From assembly GCA_009773805.1 (NCBI GenBank), contig WTXA01000001.1:434001-498000 (forward strand): a DNA stretch of 64,000 nucleotides, written 5' to 3'. The position numbers and the translations under genes were made by a program. This document shows positions 19,150 through 29,518 of this stretch, piece after piece. Source of the stretch: Fusobacteriota bacterium (GTDB taxonomy: Bacteria; Bacillota; TC1). Positions within the stretch are counted from its first letter, which is position 1, and each line of letters starts with the position of its first letter. The notes beneath the pieces were generated by a model. The model saw nothing but the letters and a program-made list of their open reading frames with translations. It ran no database searches and was not told where the DNA came from.

Positions 19150-20072
19150 TGTGTTTTATTTAAATATTTTAATAAATAACAAATAATTTTTTCTCTATCA
19201 TTTTTTGAATTATATGGCATGTTAAAAAGCTCATCATGTCTTCTAAACCAGGTTATTTGACGCTTAGCATAACGTCTACTATTTTGCTTGATTGAAGCAA
19301 TAGCTTCCTCCAATTCACAATCACCTTTTAGATAGCTTATAATCTCTTTGTAGCCAATAGTCTTCATTGGAGCTGCTTGATCACTAATACCACTTACAAG
19401 TAATCCCTCAACCTCATCTACTAAACCAGCATCAACCATATTATCCACTCGTTTATTTATATTATCATATAAAACTTCGCGACTAACATCAAGATATATT
19501 CCAACAATATCATCCCTTATACCTTTAGTTTCTTCCTTTTGTTTCACAATTCCTTCTAGATTTGAATAATAAAAAGATAATGCTCGAATAATCCTAGAGG
19601 AATGATTAGGATTGATCTCCATAGCACTTTTTTCATCAACCTCTAACAGTTTTTGGTATAAATATGAAACTCCTTTTTCTTCAAGAAGAGATAAATATTT
19701 ATCTCTTAGCTCATTTTCTTTTTCTTTAGTTCCATCATTTAAGGCATACTGATATACGAAAGCTCTATAATATAAACCAGTTCCACCTGTAATTATAGGC
19801 ACTCTACCTAAACTAACAATCTCTTCTATGGCTTCTTGTGCTCTAATAACAAATTCACCAGCTGTAAACTTCTCATTTCCATCTTTAATATCAAGTAAAT
19901 AATGTGGTATACCTTGTTTTTCTTCTTTAGTCACCTTGCCAGACCCAATATTAAACCCTCGATAAACTTGCACAGAATCACAGGAAATTATAGAGCCATT
20001 ACATAACTTGGCTAATTCTATAGCTAAAGTACTTTTTCCGGAACCTGTTGGCCCAACAATACCTATTATCAT
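19146..20072 (-). CDS. miaA: tRNA dimethylallyltransferase
   Basis: MiaA adds a dimethylallyl group to A37 of tRNAs reading UNN codons. The 308-residue protein begins with the P-loop G-P-T-G-S-G-K-S, followed by the D-S-V-Q-V-Y motif and I-I-T-G-G-T-G-L-Y. It ends with the R-R-Y-A-K-R-Q-I-T-W-F tRNA-binding segment. The start overlaps the mutL stop as TAATG. The operon also holds miaB, which acts next on the same base. Confidence 0.96.
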   Translation of the reverse strand: MIIGIVGPTGSGKSTLAIELAKLCNGSIISCDSVQVYRGFNIGSGKVTKEEKQGIPHYLLDIKDGNEKFTAGEFVIRAQEAIEEIVSLGRVPIITGGTGLYYRAFVYQYALNDGTKEKENELRDKYLSLLEEKGVSYLYQKLLEVDEKSAMEINPNHSSRIIRALSFYYSNLEGIVKQKEETKGIRDDIVGIYLDVSREVLYDNINKRVDNMVDAGLVDEVEGLLVSGISDQAAPMKTIGYKEIISYLKGDCELEEAIASIKQNSRRYAKRQITWFRRHDELFNMPYNSKNDREKIICYLLKYLNKTH

Positions 20073-21781
20073 TACTTACTCCTTAAAAACAATTTTTCCA
20101 AGTCCATAACATTGTATTGCAAAAAGGTTGGTCTACCATGTGGACAGGTAAAAGGAAATTGGCTCTCTCCTAATCTTTGGATCAAAGCTTTAAGTTCATT
20201 TTTATTAATAAAGCTTCCAGCTTTCACAGACCGAGAGCAAGCTGCCTTTTCTATCATCAGGTTTTTTATTTCTTCAGAATCGTTATTATCAAAAGAATCT
20301 ATCAAATCAAGAAAGAATTCTCTAGTAGCTTCTTCTCCTATTATTTTTAAAGGCAATCCTCTAATTAGAAAAGCATCTTCACCAAAACTTTCAAGAATTA
20401 TACCATAATTCATTAGCTTGTCTATATTTTCTATAACTCTCATATAGTCAGTATTGTTTAAGGAAACTAAATATGGTTCAAGGAGAAATTGACTTTTAAA
20501 ACCAGTCGTTTCAAATTCCTTCAACGCTTCTTCATAATTCACTCTTTCATGGGCAGCATGTTGGTCGATAATATATAAGGTATTATTCATACTTGCAATT
20601 ATATATGTATCTTTTATTGTTCCTAAGACTTCAATATTAAAAAAAGGATTATCCTTATATTTACTTTCATATAGACTTAGTTGTTGTTCATTCGCTAAAC
20701 CAGGATACTCAACAACATTTCTCACTTCCCTCTCAATATCTTTTTTATAGCTCTCAACTTCCACAGTTTTACTTTTAACTAGTAATTTATTAGCTTCTAC
20801 CAATAATATCTCTACTTCATTAGTTATTAAGGATGTTATAATCTCTTCTTGATCTATCTTAACTGACATTTTTCTTGGATGTATATTAACCTCTACCAAG
20901 TATTGTGGTATTTCAAGATATATAATACCAACAGGATATTTATTTATAGGCAATCTACTTCTATATGCACTTTCCAAAGCTTTAGCTAAAGTATTACTGA
21001 CTACGTATCTAGAGTTTATAAAAAAAATGATATTATCCCGATTTCCTCTATAAATATTATAGTTGCCAATCAGGCCCCAAATTCTAACACCATTTTTCAA
21101 AGAATCTAAATAAAGCATTTCCTTACCAATATCATAGGAAAACACTTGGGCTGCAAGCTCCTTAATATCCCCATTACCTCTACTTTTAAAAGTCTGTTTA
21201 CCCTCAACTATCAAATTAAATGCAATCCCAGGTTTTGACAAAGCAAGTTTTTCTACAATATCAATAATATCCCTAGTTTCTCTTAAAGAGCTTCTAAGGA
21301 ATTTTTGTCTAACTGGTGTATTATAGAACAGGTCATTAACTCTAATACTAGTTCCAATATTTAGAGTATCAGCTTTCTTACTGGTGAAATTCCCACCTTC
21401 TATGCCTAAGGTAATTCCATACTCAAAATCCTTCGTACGTGAAGATATTTGCACTTTACTAACTGAACCTATACTTGCTAGTGCTTCCCCTCTAAAACCC
21501 ATGGTATTTAGAGTATAAAGATCATCTATAGTGCTTAACTTGCTAGTTCCATACCTTGAAAAAGCTTTTTCAATATTTTCTTCATCTATACCATGACCAT
21601 CGTCTATAACTTTAATTTCCTTTAAACCTGATTCTAATATGCTAACAGTTATATGACTAGCACCTGCATCAATGCTGTTTTCAACAAGTTCCTTTACTAC
21701 TGAAGAAGGTTGTTCAATTACTTCACCAGCTGCTATCTGATTTATTGTGTTTTCATCAAGAATTATGATTTTCTTACTCAT
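20072..21781 (-). CDS. mutL: DNA mismatch repair protein MutL (endonuclease type)
   Basis: The 569-residue protein has an N-terminal GHKL ATPase with E-N-S-I-D-A-G-A, D-D-G-H-G-I and F-R-G-E-A-L. Its C-terminal domain carries D-Q-H-A-A-H-E-R-V-N-Y-E together with A-C-S-R and C-P-H-G-R-P-T. These are the metal-binding motifs of MutL proteins that nick DNA, unlike the E. coli type that works with MutH. It is coupled to mutS by a TAATG overlap. Confidence 0.96.
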   Translation of the reverse strand: MSKKIIILDENTINQIAAGEVIEQPSSVVKELVENSIDAGASHITVSILESGLKEIKVIDDGHGIDEENIEKAFSRYGTSKLSTIDDLYTLNTMGFRGEALASIGSVSKVQISSRTKDFEYGITLGIEGGNFTSKKADTLNIGTSIRVNDLFYNTPVRQKFLRSSLRETRDIIDIVEKLALSKPGIAFNLIVEGKQTFKSRGNGDIKELAAQVFSYDIGKEMLYLDSLKNGVRIWGLIGNYNIYRGNRDNIIFFINSRYVVSNTLAKALESAYRSRLPINKYPVGIIYLEIPQYLVEVNIHPRKMSVKIDQEEIITSLITNEVEILLVEANKLLVKSKTVEVESYKKDIEREVRNVVEYPGLANEQQLSLYESKYKDNPFFNIEVLGTIKDTYIIASMNNTLYIIDQHAAHERVNYEEALKEFETTGFKSQFLLEPYLVSLNNTDYMRVIENIDKLMNYGIILESFGEDAFLIRGLPLKIIGEEATREFFLDLIDSFDNNDSEEIKNLMIEKAACSRSVKAGSFINKNELKALIQRLGESQFPFTCPHGRPTFLQYNVMDLEKLFLRSK

Positions 21782-24297
21782 TATTTCTCCTGTATTTTAA
21801 CTTTAAGTTTATATACTAATTCCAACGCTTCTAAGGGAGTTAACTCGTTAGGGTTTACCTCCGCTAAAAGCTCCTTCAAAGGATTAGTTTGTTCTACAAT
21901 CTCTAGAGATAGTTGTTTTTCTTCAGGTGTATCTGGAAATTCAAATTGATTCATCTTCTCTTCTGCTCTTCTTATTAAATCATCAGGTAAACCTGCCATC
22001 TTAGCAACATGTATTCCATAACTCTTATCAGCACCACCTGGCACAACTTTTCTTAAGAAGACAATTTGATCTTTGTATTCTTGAACAGCCATAGATAGGT
22101 TAAATACATTTTTAAAATAGTTATCTAAGTCAATGAGTTCGTGATAATGAGTTGCAAAAACAGTTCTAGCTTTTATCTTAGTTAATAGATATTCGCTCAC
22201 TGCCCAGGCAATTGACAAGCCATCTAAAGTGCTTGTACCACGACCTACTTCATCTAAGATGATCAAGCTTCTATTAGTTGCATTTTGAAGTATTGATGCA
22301 ACCTCATTCATTTCCACCATGAAGGTGCTTTGACCACTACCTAAGTCATCACTTGCTCCTACTCGGGCATAAACTTTATCAACTATTCCAAATTCAAAGG
22401 ATTTAGCTGGTATGTAACTGCCACATTGTGCCATTATTGTCAAAATCGCCAACATCCTTATAAAGGTTGATTTCCCAGCCATATTTGGTCCAGTAATAAT
22501 TGCAAGATTATTATCTTTAATATCAAAATCATTTACAACATAACTTTCAAAATCCACTAGCTTTTCCACCATAGGATGACGACCGCTCTCTAATTTAAAA
22601 TCTTGCTCATTGTTAATACTTGGTCTGATGTAGTCATTGATTTGAGCTACATAGGCAAAGGATGAAAGTACATCAATTTCTCCAACACATGCAGCTATTC
22701 TCTTTAACATATCAGTTTCCATCAAAATTTTATTTCTGATTTCTGAAAATATTTCATACTCCAACGCAATCAACTTATCCTTACTATGGATAAGAGCATA
22801 TTCAAGGTTCTTTAATTCTTCATTTATAAATCGTTCTCCACTAGCTATAGTCTGTTTTCTTATATAATCTGCAGGTGCTAAATGTGCATTACTTTTGGTA
22901 ATTTCCAAATAATAACCAAAGACCTTGTTATAGCCAACTTTTAGAGATTTTATACCAAGTCTCTCTCTTTCTTTTGCTTCAAGTTCTTTAATTAGATCTT
23001 TGCTCTCATTACTCATTTTTCTTAAATAATCTATATCTTCATTGTACCCTGCTTTGATTATCCCACCCTCTTTTAAGGTAAAAGGAGGCTCATCACTTAT
23101 GGATACTTCCAAATATCCAATTACTTCTGAACTATCTTCTAGTTTTGAGATGTAGTTAGCTAGACATTCCACTTTTTTCCCGATTAATAGAACCCTAATT
23201 TTTTCTATATTAATTAATGAATTTTTTAAAGCTAGAAGATCTTTACCATTCCCAGTTCCAAAGCTTAATCGGCCTAAGATACGTTCTATGTCATAAACAC
23301 CTTTGAGCGCTTCTCTGATTGCTTGATTAAAATATACATCTTGAAATTGTAATTCTACAATATTTTGTCTAGCAATAATCTGTTCAAGGTCAAGCAGTGG
23401 TTGTTCCAACCATCTTTTTAAGAGTCTACCACCAAAAGCAGTCTTGGTTTTATCTAAAATTGACAATAGGGTGTTCCTATTATCACCTGTTCGGATATTT
23501 CTTGATAATTCAAGATTCTGTCTGCTCCATGAATCTATAGCCATATACTGAGTTAGTGAATAATATCCAGCTTTCTCCAATATTTTAATATTGCCTTTTT
23601 GTGTATATTTTAAATAGGAATAAAGAAGATTTATACTCTGGCTACAAGCATTATATCCAATCACATCATTATTAAAATCAATTCCTATTTCTACTCCTAC
23701 TTCTTCTCCATCATGGAGTGTTGCATAAATACCTCTATCTTTAGCTAATTCAATCATTTGAAGGTCTTTACTTACCAATTCTTTTATATCAAGACGTTCC
23801 GCTTCATTATACAAAGAATCCAATCCTTCATATTTTGGAATTGAAGTGGACATGAATTCACCTGTTGTAATATCTGCATAAGCTAGTGCATAAAAATCTT
23901 CATCTACAATGATTGCTCCAATATAGTTGTTGTTCTTTTCGTTTAGGCTTAATTCTTCCATAATTGTTCCAGGAGTAATTATTCTCGTAACTTCTCTTTT
24001 AACTATACCCTTGGTCAATTTTGGATCCTCAACTTGTTCGCATATTGCTACCTTTAAGCCTTTATCAAGCAGTTTCCTAATGTAGGTATTAGCTGCATGA
24101 TATGGGATGCCACACATTGGAATTTTTTCCTCTAGACCAGCATCTCTTCCAGTTAAGGCAATCTCTAAAATCGAAGAAGCCTTTTTAGCATCTTCCATGA
24201 ACATTTCATAAAAATCACCTAATCTGAAAAACAGTATAGCATCACCATACTGTTCCTTAATATCTAAATATTGCCTCATCATAGGTGTTAAGCCCAT
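21781..24297 (-). CDS. mutS: DNA mismatch recognition protein MutS
   Basis: The 838-residue protein begins with the mismatch-binding domain containing F-Y-E-M-F, the Phe-x-Glu wedge. The lever and clamp domains follow, then the ATPase with Walker A G-P-N-M-A-G-K-S-T and the D-E-V-G-R-G-T-S motif. The H-Y-H-E-L segment near the end is typical of MutS1. It detects base mismatches and recruits MutL. It starts one base after the miaB stop. Confidence 0.97.
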   Translation of the reverse strand: MGLTPMMRQYLDIKEQYGDAILFFRLGDFYEMFMEDAKKASSILEIALTGRDAGLEEKIPMCGIPYHAANTYIRKLLDKGLKVAICEQVEDPKLTKGIVKREVTRIITPGTIMEELSLNEKNNNYIGAIIVDEDFYALAYADITTGEFMSTSIPKYEGLDSLYNEAERLDIKELVSKDLQMIELAKDRGIYATLHDGEEVGVEIGIDFNNDVIGYNACSQSINLLYSYLKYTQKGNIKILEKAGYYSLTQYMAIDSWSRQNLELSRNIRTGDNRNTLLSILDKTKTAFGGRLLKRWLEQPLLDLEQIIARQNIVELQFQDVYFNQAIREALKGVYDIERILGRLSFGTGNGKDLLALKNSLINIEKIRVLLIGKKVECLANYISKLEDSSEVIGYLEVSISDEPPFTLKEGGIIKAGYNEDIDYLRKMSNESKDLIKELEAKERERLGIKSLKVGYNKVFGYYLEITKSNAHLAPADYIRKQTIASGERFINEELKNLEYALIHSKDKLIALEYEIFSEIRNKILMETDMLKRIAACVGEIDVLSSFAYVAQINDYIRPSINNEQDFKLESGRHPMVEKLVDFESYVVNDFDIKDNNLAIITGPNMAGKSTFIRMLAILTIMAQCGSYIPAKSFEFGIVDKVYARVGASDDLGSGQSTFMVEMNEVASILQNATNRSLIILDEVGRGTSTLDGLSIAWAVSEYLLTKIKARTVFATHYHELIDLDNYFKNVFNLSMAVQEYKDQIVFLRKVVPGGADKSYGIHVAKMAGLPDDLIRRAEEKMNQFEFPDTPEEKQLSLEIVEQTNPLKELLAEVNPNELTPLEALELVYKLKVKIQEK

Positions 24298-24298
24298 T

Positions 24299-25612
24299 TT
24301 ATTCTCCTATTAATTCTCCATAAAGGGACCAAGTATTATAGTCAGTTACTTTAACCATAACTAATTCACCTTCTAGAGAAATATCTCCTTTGAAATTTAT
24401 AACCTTATTGCCTCTTGTTCTCCCAGTAAGTCTATTCTTTTCGCCTAGACCTTCAACTAATACTTCATAAATCTTTCCTTGCATTTCACTGTTGCGCTCA
24501 AGACTTTTCTTTTTTTGCAACTCTAAAAGTCGGTGAAATCTTTCTTTCTTTGTTTCTTCTGGCACTTGATTCTCCATTTTGGCTGCTCTTGTGCCTTCTC
24601 TGATTGAATACATGAACATATAGGCTTGGTCATAACCAACATTTTCCACTACATCCATTGTATCAAGAAAATCGTTTTCTGTTTCTCCAGGGAAACCAAC
24701 AATTATATCTGTTGAAATTGTTGCCTCTGGCATAACCTTATATATATATTCAGTTAAAGCTAAGTAATGTTCCTTTGTGTAACCTCTGTTCATTTCCTTG
24801 ATTATTTTGTCACTTCCTGATTGAAGTGGAAGGTGTATTTGATGACAGACGTTTTTAGTGTTTTTTATAGTATCCACTAGTTCAAGATCAAAATCTCTTG
24901 GATGTGAGGACATAAATCTTAATCTATAATCTCCCAACCTATCAAGTTCCTTTAACAACATAGAAAAGTTTGTTTCATCTTTGAAATCTTTGCCATAAGA
25001 GTTAACATTTTGTCCTAGTAAAGTTATATCCTTAAAGCCACTATCAAGCAACTCCTTAACTTCTTCAACAATATAGGCTATTTCTCTGCTTTTTTCTCTA
25101 CCTCTAACATACGGTACAATACAATACGAACAATAATTATTACAACCATATATTATATTCACAAAAGCTTTTAATTTATCGTTTCTTGTTATTGGAATAT
25201 ATTCTCTAATGTCCATTTGATCTGCATCTGATATGCTTTTTACTTGACTTTTATTTTCCATAACAGTACTTAACAAATTATCAAATTCATTTAGATTATG
25301 AGTTCCATAAATAATATCAACTTTATCAAAACGTTTTTCTATGTACTTGGCAACTTCTTCTTGTTGAGTCATACAACCACCAACCGCGATAATCATTTCT
25401 GGTCTTTTCTTCTTTAATTTGGATAAGGCTCCTATTCTGCCTATGACTTTATCTTCAGCTTTCGCTCTAATACAACAAGTGTGTAGGACGATTAATTGGG
25501 CATCATTATAGTTGTCAGCTTTAGTAAAACCTTTCTTTTCTATTAATCCACCAAGGGTTTCGGCATCATGTTCATTCATCTGGCAACCCCAGACTTCAAT
25601 AAAATATTTCAA
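24299..25612 (-). CDS. miaB: tRNA-2-methylthio-N6-dimethylallyladenosine synthase
   Basis: MiaB is a radical-SAM methylthiotransferase acting on i6A37 made by MiaA. The 437-residue protein has the N-terminal UPF0004 domain with cysteines in G-C-Q-M-N, H-T-C and G-G-C-M-T. The radical-SAM C-N-N-Y-C-S-Y-C motif and a C-terminal TRAM domain follow. It is the first gene of miaB-mutS-mutL-miaA, an arrangement common in Clostridia. Confidence 0.96.
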   Translation of the reverse strand: MKYFIEVWGCQMNEHDAETLGGLIEKKGFTKADNYNDAQLIVLHTCCIRAKAEDKVIGRIGALSKLKKKRPEMIIAVGGCMTQQEEVAKYIEKRFDKVDIIYGTHNLNEFDNLLSTVMENKSQVKSISDADQMDIREYIPITRNDKLKAFVNIIYGCNNYCSYCIVPYVRGREKSREIAYIVEEVKELLDSGFKDITLLGQNVNSYGKDFKDETNFSMLLKELDRLGDYRLRFMSSHPRDFDLELVDTIKNTKNVCHQIHLPLQSGSDKIIKEMNRGYTKEHYLALTEYIYKVMPEATISTDIIVGFPGETENDFLDTMDVVENVGYDQAYMFMYSIREGTRAAKMENQVPEETKKERFHRLLELQKKKSLERNSEMQGKIYEVLVEGLGEKNRLTGRTRGNKVINFKGDISLEGELVMVKVTDYNTWSLYGELIGE

Positions 25613-25670
25613 TTTAAAACTATTCCTCCTAAAGATTCTCCTTACTATTTTATCATAAGAAAATAAAATA

Positions 25671-25706
25671 AAGAATACCGTTATTCTTAGGAATAACGGT
25701 ATTCTT
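25671..25706 (-). terminator. Terminator after the P-type ATPase gene
   Basis: A 16-base-pair perfect stem (AAGAATACCGTTATTC and its complement) has a four-base loop and is followed on the minus strand by a T-rich run. It lies 14 bases past the ATPase stop codon. Confidence 0.88.
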
Positions 25707-25719
25707 TTATTCTTATATT

Positions 25720-28401
25720 TTAATTCTTCTTGATTAATCTTATTCTAATAAATTTCACTAATTCTCCAACAACAATAATCGATAATGAAGTTGCAACTAT
25801 TTTAACCCACATTTCTAAATCTAAGGCAACAGTACCAAATGCATAGCCACCAATTTGAGTAATTATGAACTGGAGGAGGAATGTACCGGCAAAGACAATT
25901 AACATTGTCTTGTTATTGGTAATGTGTTTTAATATACTACTATTACCTAATTCTCTTGAATTAAAGGCATTGAATAATTGGAATAAGACAAACAAGGTAA
26001 AGGTAACAGTTCCTTGATTTGCTTCGGTTGCTCCCAGAAAATTATATAATTCTTGAGCTATAATGACTACCGAAACAAACAAACCATTTATAATTATGTT
26101 TGATAACATTGTCTTTGTTACAATACTTGCATTTCTAGTAATAGGCCTATTCTTCATCAAGTCGCCTCTTATCGGTTCAAGTCCAAGTGTCAGCGCTGGT
26201 GGCCCATCCATAATCAAGTTAATCCATAGTATCTGGATAGCTGTAAATGGAGCCTTAAAGCCTATTAGTATTGTTGTTAATATAACGATTACTGATGATA
26301 AGTTAACAGCAAGCTGGAATTGTAAGAATCTTTGGAAATTCTCGTAGATTCCTCTTCCCCAATGTATAGCTTTAACTATTGTAGCAAAGGAGTCATCAAG
26401 AAGTACTATGTCACTTGCTTCCTTAGATACTTCTGTCCCAGTTATTCCCATTGCAATTCCCACATCTGAACTTTTTAATGCTGGTGCATCGTTAATACCA
26501 TCACCAGTTACTGCCACTACATTGCCTTTTTTCTTAAGCATTTTAACAATTCTTAGCTTAACTAATGGTGTACTTCTTGCAATTACTCTAATATTTTCTA
26601 TTTTTTCTTCTAATTCCTTGTCAGACATATTTTCTATATCAGATGCTTTTAGGACTAAACTGTTTTTATCAATTATACCTAGTTCTGTAGCAATAGCTTT
26701 GGCTGTTATTATATTGTCTCCTGTAAGCATTTTAATACTTACTCCTGCATCTCTACAGCTATTGATTGCTCCATATACTTCTTTTCTTATAGGATCTTTA
26801 ATTACAACAAAACCGTCAAATATCATATCCTTTTCAATGACTTTCTTATCAGTTTCGTAATCATATTCTTCTACTAATTCTTTATGAGCAAAGCCAATAA
26901 GTCTCATAGCTTGACTTTCGAAATAGTGTACTTGTTCCTCTAAATTTTTAATTTCTTCTGATATATCCTTTATCCCATCACATGTAATAACTTTATTACA
27001 AAGGTTCATCACTTTCTCTGTACTACCCTTTGTTAGAGCTAGGACTTTACCATCTAGTTCAATTATTGTTGTCATTTTCTTTTCTTCTGATGAAAACGGA
27101 TATGTATGTAATACATTAGCATCTTTTCTTACATCAATGTAGCTTGCATCTTTAACTTTATCATGAATAACTAATATAGCGCCTTCAGTTGGGCTACCTA
27201 TAAAGTTGAATTTACCATTTTCTTGAGCTTCTAGATGGGCTGTAGTGTTTAAAGCGAAATTATTTAATAAATAATCAGATTTCATTTCTTCTGGATTTAT
27301 AAATTTACAATCTTCAAATACCTTTATTACTGTCATTTTGTTTTCAGTTAACGTTCCAGTTTTGTCTGAACAAATAATGTTTATGGCTCCAATAGTTTCA
27401 CTAGCAATTAAGTTTTTGACTAAAGCATTTTCTTTTGCCATTTTCATAATATTTATAGCTAGTGATGCTGCAACGATTGTAGGTAGTCCTTCAGGAACTG
27501 CTGCAACTATTAATACAATACTTGTTATAAAGGTCTCAGAAACTGTATCAAAAGTAACATTACCTTCTAAATATAATCTCATTAGCTGTATAAGAAATAT
27601 GAAGGTTGCTAAGCCAATTCCTATAAAACTGATTGCTTTACCTAGTTTTCCCAGCTTTTCTTGTAGTGGCATTGTTGATTTATCTTGTTTTTTTAATTCA
27701 TCAGCAATTTTACCAAATTCAGTAGAATCACCAACTTGAGTCACGATAGCTGTTCCATTACCAGCAGTAATGAAAGTGCCTCCGTAAACCATATTGAATC
27801 TTTCTGCAAGTGGAGTGTTTTCATTTTTTATCTTTATTTTACTATTTTTATTTACAGCTAAACTTTCTCCAGTCAAGGATGATTCATCAACTTGTAAGTC
27901 TCTACTTTCTAGTAGTCTTGCATCAACAGGTATTTTATCTCCTGTTTCGATTTGTATTATGTCACCAACTACCAAATCCTTTTGAGGGACAAGTGTAATT
28001 GCACCGTTCCTTAAAGTTTTGATGGCTATGTTCTCTTTGATTTTATTTAGTGCTTCAAAGGCTTTTTTGGATCTACCTTCCATTACAATAGTGATAGTTG
28101 TCGATAGTGCTATTGCAATTATTATTCCTATTGATTCGACAAATTCTGCATGCTGACCATTTACCACTTTAAAAATGTTTACACCTATTGTGATTATTGC
28201 TGCAATTATTAGGATGAAAATCATTGGTTCCTTTAGTGCCTCAATTATTCGCTTAAAGAGACTGATTGGTTTTTCTTGACTAAAGGTATTCTCTCCATAT
28301 AAATTTCTTGACTCAATTACATCCTCTTCACTTAAGCCATGTTCTTGATTGCTTCCTAATTCTTGAATTATTTTTTCTTTATTATCTAAATAACTGTTCA
28401 T
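25720..28401 (-). CDS. P-type cation ATPase (Ca2+/Mn2+ type, P2A)
   Basis: The 893-residue pump has an N-terminal cation-ATPase domain, the actuator motif T-G-E-S, the phosphorylation motif D-K-T-G-T-L-T and the hinge T-G-D-G-I-N-D-A-P-A-L. About ten membrane helices are present, including P-E-G-L-P in M4 and N-L-I-M-D-G-P-P-A-L in M6. The sequence alone suggests a SERCA/PMR1-like calcium pump. The manganese riboswitch immediately upstream suggests that Mn2+ export is the regulated function, as known for some lactic acid bacteria. Confidence 0.92.
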   Translation of the reverse strand: MNSYLDNKEKIIQELGSNQEHGLSEEDVIESRNLYGENTFSQEKPISLFKRIIEALKEPMIFILIIAAIITIGVNIFKVVNGQHAEFVESIGIIIAIALSTTITIVMEGRSKKAFEALNKIKENIAIKTLRNGAITLVPQKDLVVGDIIQIETGDKIPVDARLLESRDLQVDESSLTGESLAVNKNSKIKIKNENTPLAERFNMVYGGTFITAGNGTAIVTQVGDSTEFGKIADELKKQDKSTMPLQEKLGKLGKAISFIGIGLATFIFLIQLMRLYLEGNVTFDTVSETFITSIVLIVAAVPEGLPTIVAASLAINIMKMAKENALVKNLIASETIGAINIICSDKTGTLTENKMTVIKVFEDCKFINPEEMKSDYLLNNFALNTTAHLEAQENGKFNFIGSPTEGAILVIHDKVKDASYIDVRKDANVLHTYPFSSEEKKMTTIIELDGKVLALTKGSTEKVMNLCNKVITCDGIKDISEEIKNLEEQVHYFESQAMRLIGFAHKELVEEYDYETDKKVIEKDMIFDGFVVIKDPIRKEVYGAINSCRDAGVSIKMLTGDNIITAKAIATELGIIDKNSLVLKASDIENMSDKELEEKIENIRVIARSTPLVKLRIVKMLKKKGNVVAVTGDGINDAPALKSSDVGIAMGITGTEVSKEASDIVLLDDSFATIVKAIHWGRGIYENFQRFLQFQLAVNLSSVIVILTTILIGFKAPFTAIQILWINLIMDGPPALTLGLEPIRGDLMKNRPITRNASIVTKTMLSNIIINGLFVSVVIIAQELYNFLGATEANQGTVTFTLFVLFQLFNAFNSRELGNSSILKHITNNKTMLIVFAGTFLLQFIITQIGGYAFGTVALDLEMWVKIVATSLSIIVVGELVKFIRIRLIKKN

Positions 28402-28420
28402 TGTACCTCCTTAAACTTAT

Positions 28421-28538
28421 AAAAAAAAGACTCATAGCGTCTTAAACGCTAAAAGTCTTGTTACCATCATAGGTCGTAAATCCAGATACTTATGTATCGG
28501 TTATGTTGTCTTTACTGTTTCAACTACTCCCTTTTAAC
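28421..28538 (-). promoter_or_regulatory. yybP-ykoY manganese riboswitch with terminator
   Basis: The minus strand contains TAAAAGGGAGTAGT near the 5' end and GGTAACAAGACTTTTA near the 3' end, the signature strands of the yybP-ykoY aptamer. P1 pairs TAAAAG with CTTTTA. The same CTTTTA is part of a terminator stem (GACT-TTT-AGCGT paired with ACGCT-ATG-AGTC) followed by eight T residues at 28428-28421. The two folds exclude each other, which predicts that Mn2+ binding prevents termination and turns the pump on. Confidence 0.92.
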
Positions 28539-28544
28539 TTCTTT

Positions 28545-28573
28545 ATTTTATCATAACCCTTGAATTATTTCAA
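28545..28573 (-). promoter_or_regulatory. Promoter for the manganese riboswitch transcript
   Basis: TTGAAA (28573-28568) and TAAAAT (28550-28545) with a 17-base spacer lie just before the first aptamer bases. Confidence 0.6.
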
Positions 28574-28649
28574 TATTTTATATATAATATGTATTGTTCT
28601 GTTTATTAAGAGTACTAGTAAGATATACAAATAAAACTTCATTTTACTC

Positions 28650-28678
28650 TTTACAGACTAGGCATTTTGTTATATAAT
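28650..28678 (+). promoter_or_regulatory. Promoter of the tRNA-Gly/tRNA-Arg pair
   Basis: TTTACA (28650-28655) and TATAAT (28673-28678) have a 17-base spacer and lie 22 bases before tRNA-Gly. The bases between 28579 and 28650 show no gene or clear structure. Confidence 0.8.
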
Positions 28679-28699
28679 ACATAGTGCGTTGATAAATTC

Positions 28700-28773
<74 letters not shown>

Positions 28774-28780
28774 TTATTTT

Positions 28781-28857
<77 letters not shown>

Positions 28858-28865
28858 AAAAAATT

Positions 28866-28899
28866 AAAGCAATTTTACATTTGTAAAATTGCTTTTTTA
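28866..28899 (+). terminator. Terminator of the tRNA-Gly/Arg transcript
   Basis: A 14-base-pair stem (AAAGCAATTTTACA and its complement) with a TT loop runs into a T stretch, directly after tRNA-Arg. Confidence 0.85.
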
Positions 28900-28944
28900 A
28901 TTATCTGGATGTATAATTAATCGATAAAATAACAAGGAGGAAAT

Positions 28945-29499
28945 ATGAATATAGCATTTATTGTTTATGACCAAATGACAATGTTAGATTTTATAGGTGC
29001 GTTTGATCCTATTACAAGACTTAAAGAATTATCTTATTTACCTGATTTAAGTTGGAAAATTGTAGCAGAAACTGATATTATAAAAGATGCTAATGGCTTA
29101 ATAGTGAAAGCGGATATGATTTCACCAGATTTAAGTCAATTTGATATAATATTTATTCCAGGAGCAAAAGAAATTTGTAGAGATGTTTCATTTATCAATT
29201 GGGTTAAAACATCTGCCAACTGTCCTTTGAAGGTATCTGTTTGTACAGGATCATTAATTTTGGGATTAGCTGGTTTTCTAGAAAGCAAAAAAGCAACAAC
29301 TCATCCTAATTCTTTTAATGAATTAGCACAATATGCCGAAGTTGTTGAAGATAAAAGAATTGTAGATGAAAATGATGTAATAACTGCACGTGGTGTAAGT
29401 TCTTCACTTGATCTAGGATTATATTTATGTGATAAACTTGCAGGTCATGATGCTGCTTTAAGAATCGCTAGTATAATGGATTATGAACATTATAAATAA
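28945..29499 (+). CDS. DJ-1/PfpI family protein
   Basis: The 184-residue protein has the class I glutamine-amidotransferase-like fold of the DJ-1/PfpI family. The nucleophile elbow is V-C-T-G-S with C100, followed by the A-T-T-H-P motif that is typical of isonitrile-hydratase-like and AraC-type regulators of this family. There is no DNA-binding domain, so it is a stand-alone enzyme or chaperone-like protein with an unknown substrate. It begins after AAGGAGG. A possible promoter (TTGCTT, 17 bases, TATAAT near 28912) overlaps the tRNA terminator. Confidence 0.8.
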   Translation: MNIAFIVYDQMTMLDFIGAFDPITRLKELSYLPDLSWKIVAETDIIKDANGLIVKADMISPDLSQFDIIFIPGAKEICRDVSFINWVKTSANCPLKVSVCTGSLILGLAGFLESKKATTHPNSFNELAQYAEVVEDKRIVDENDVITARGVSSSLDLGLYLCDKLAGHDAALRIASIMDYEHYK

Positions 29500-29518
29500 T
29501 ATAAAATCGGGAGGTATT

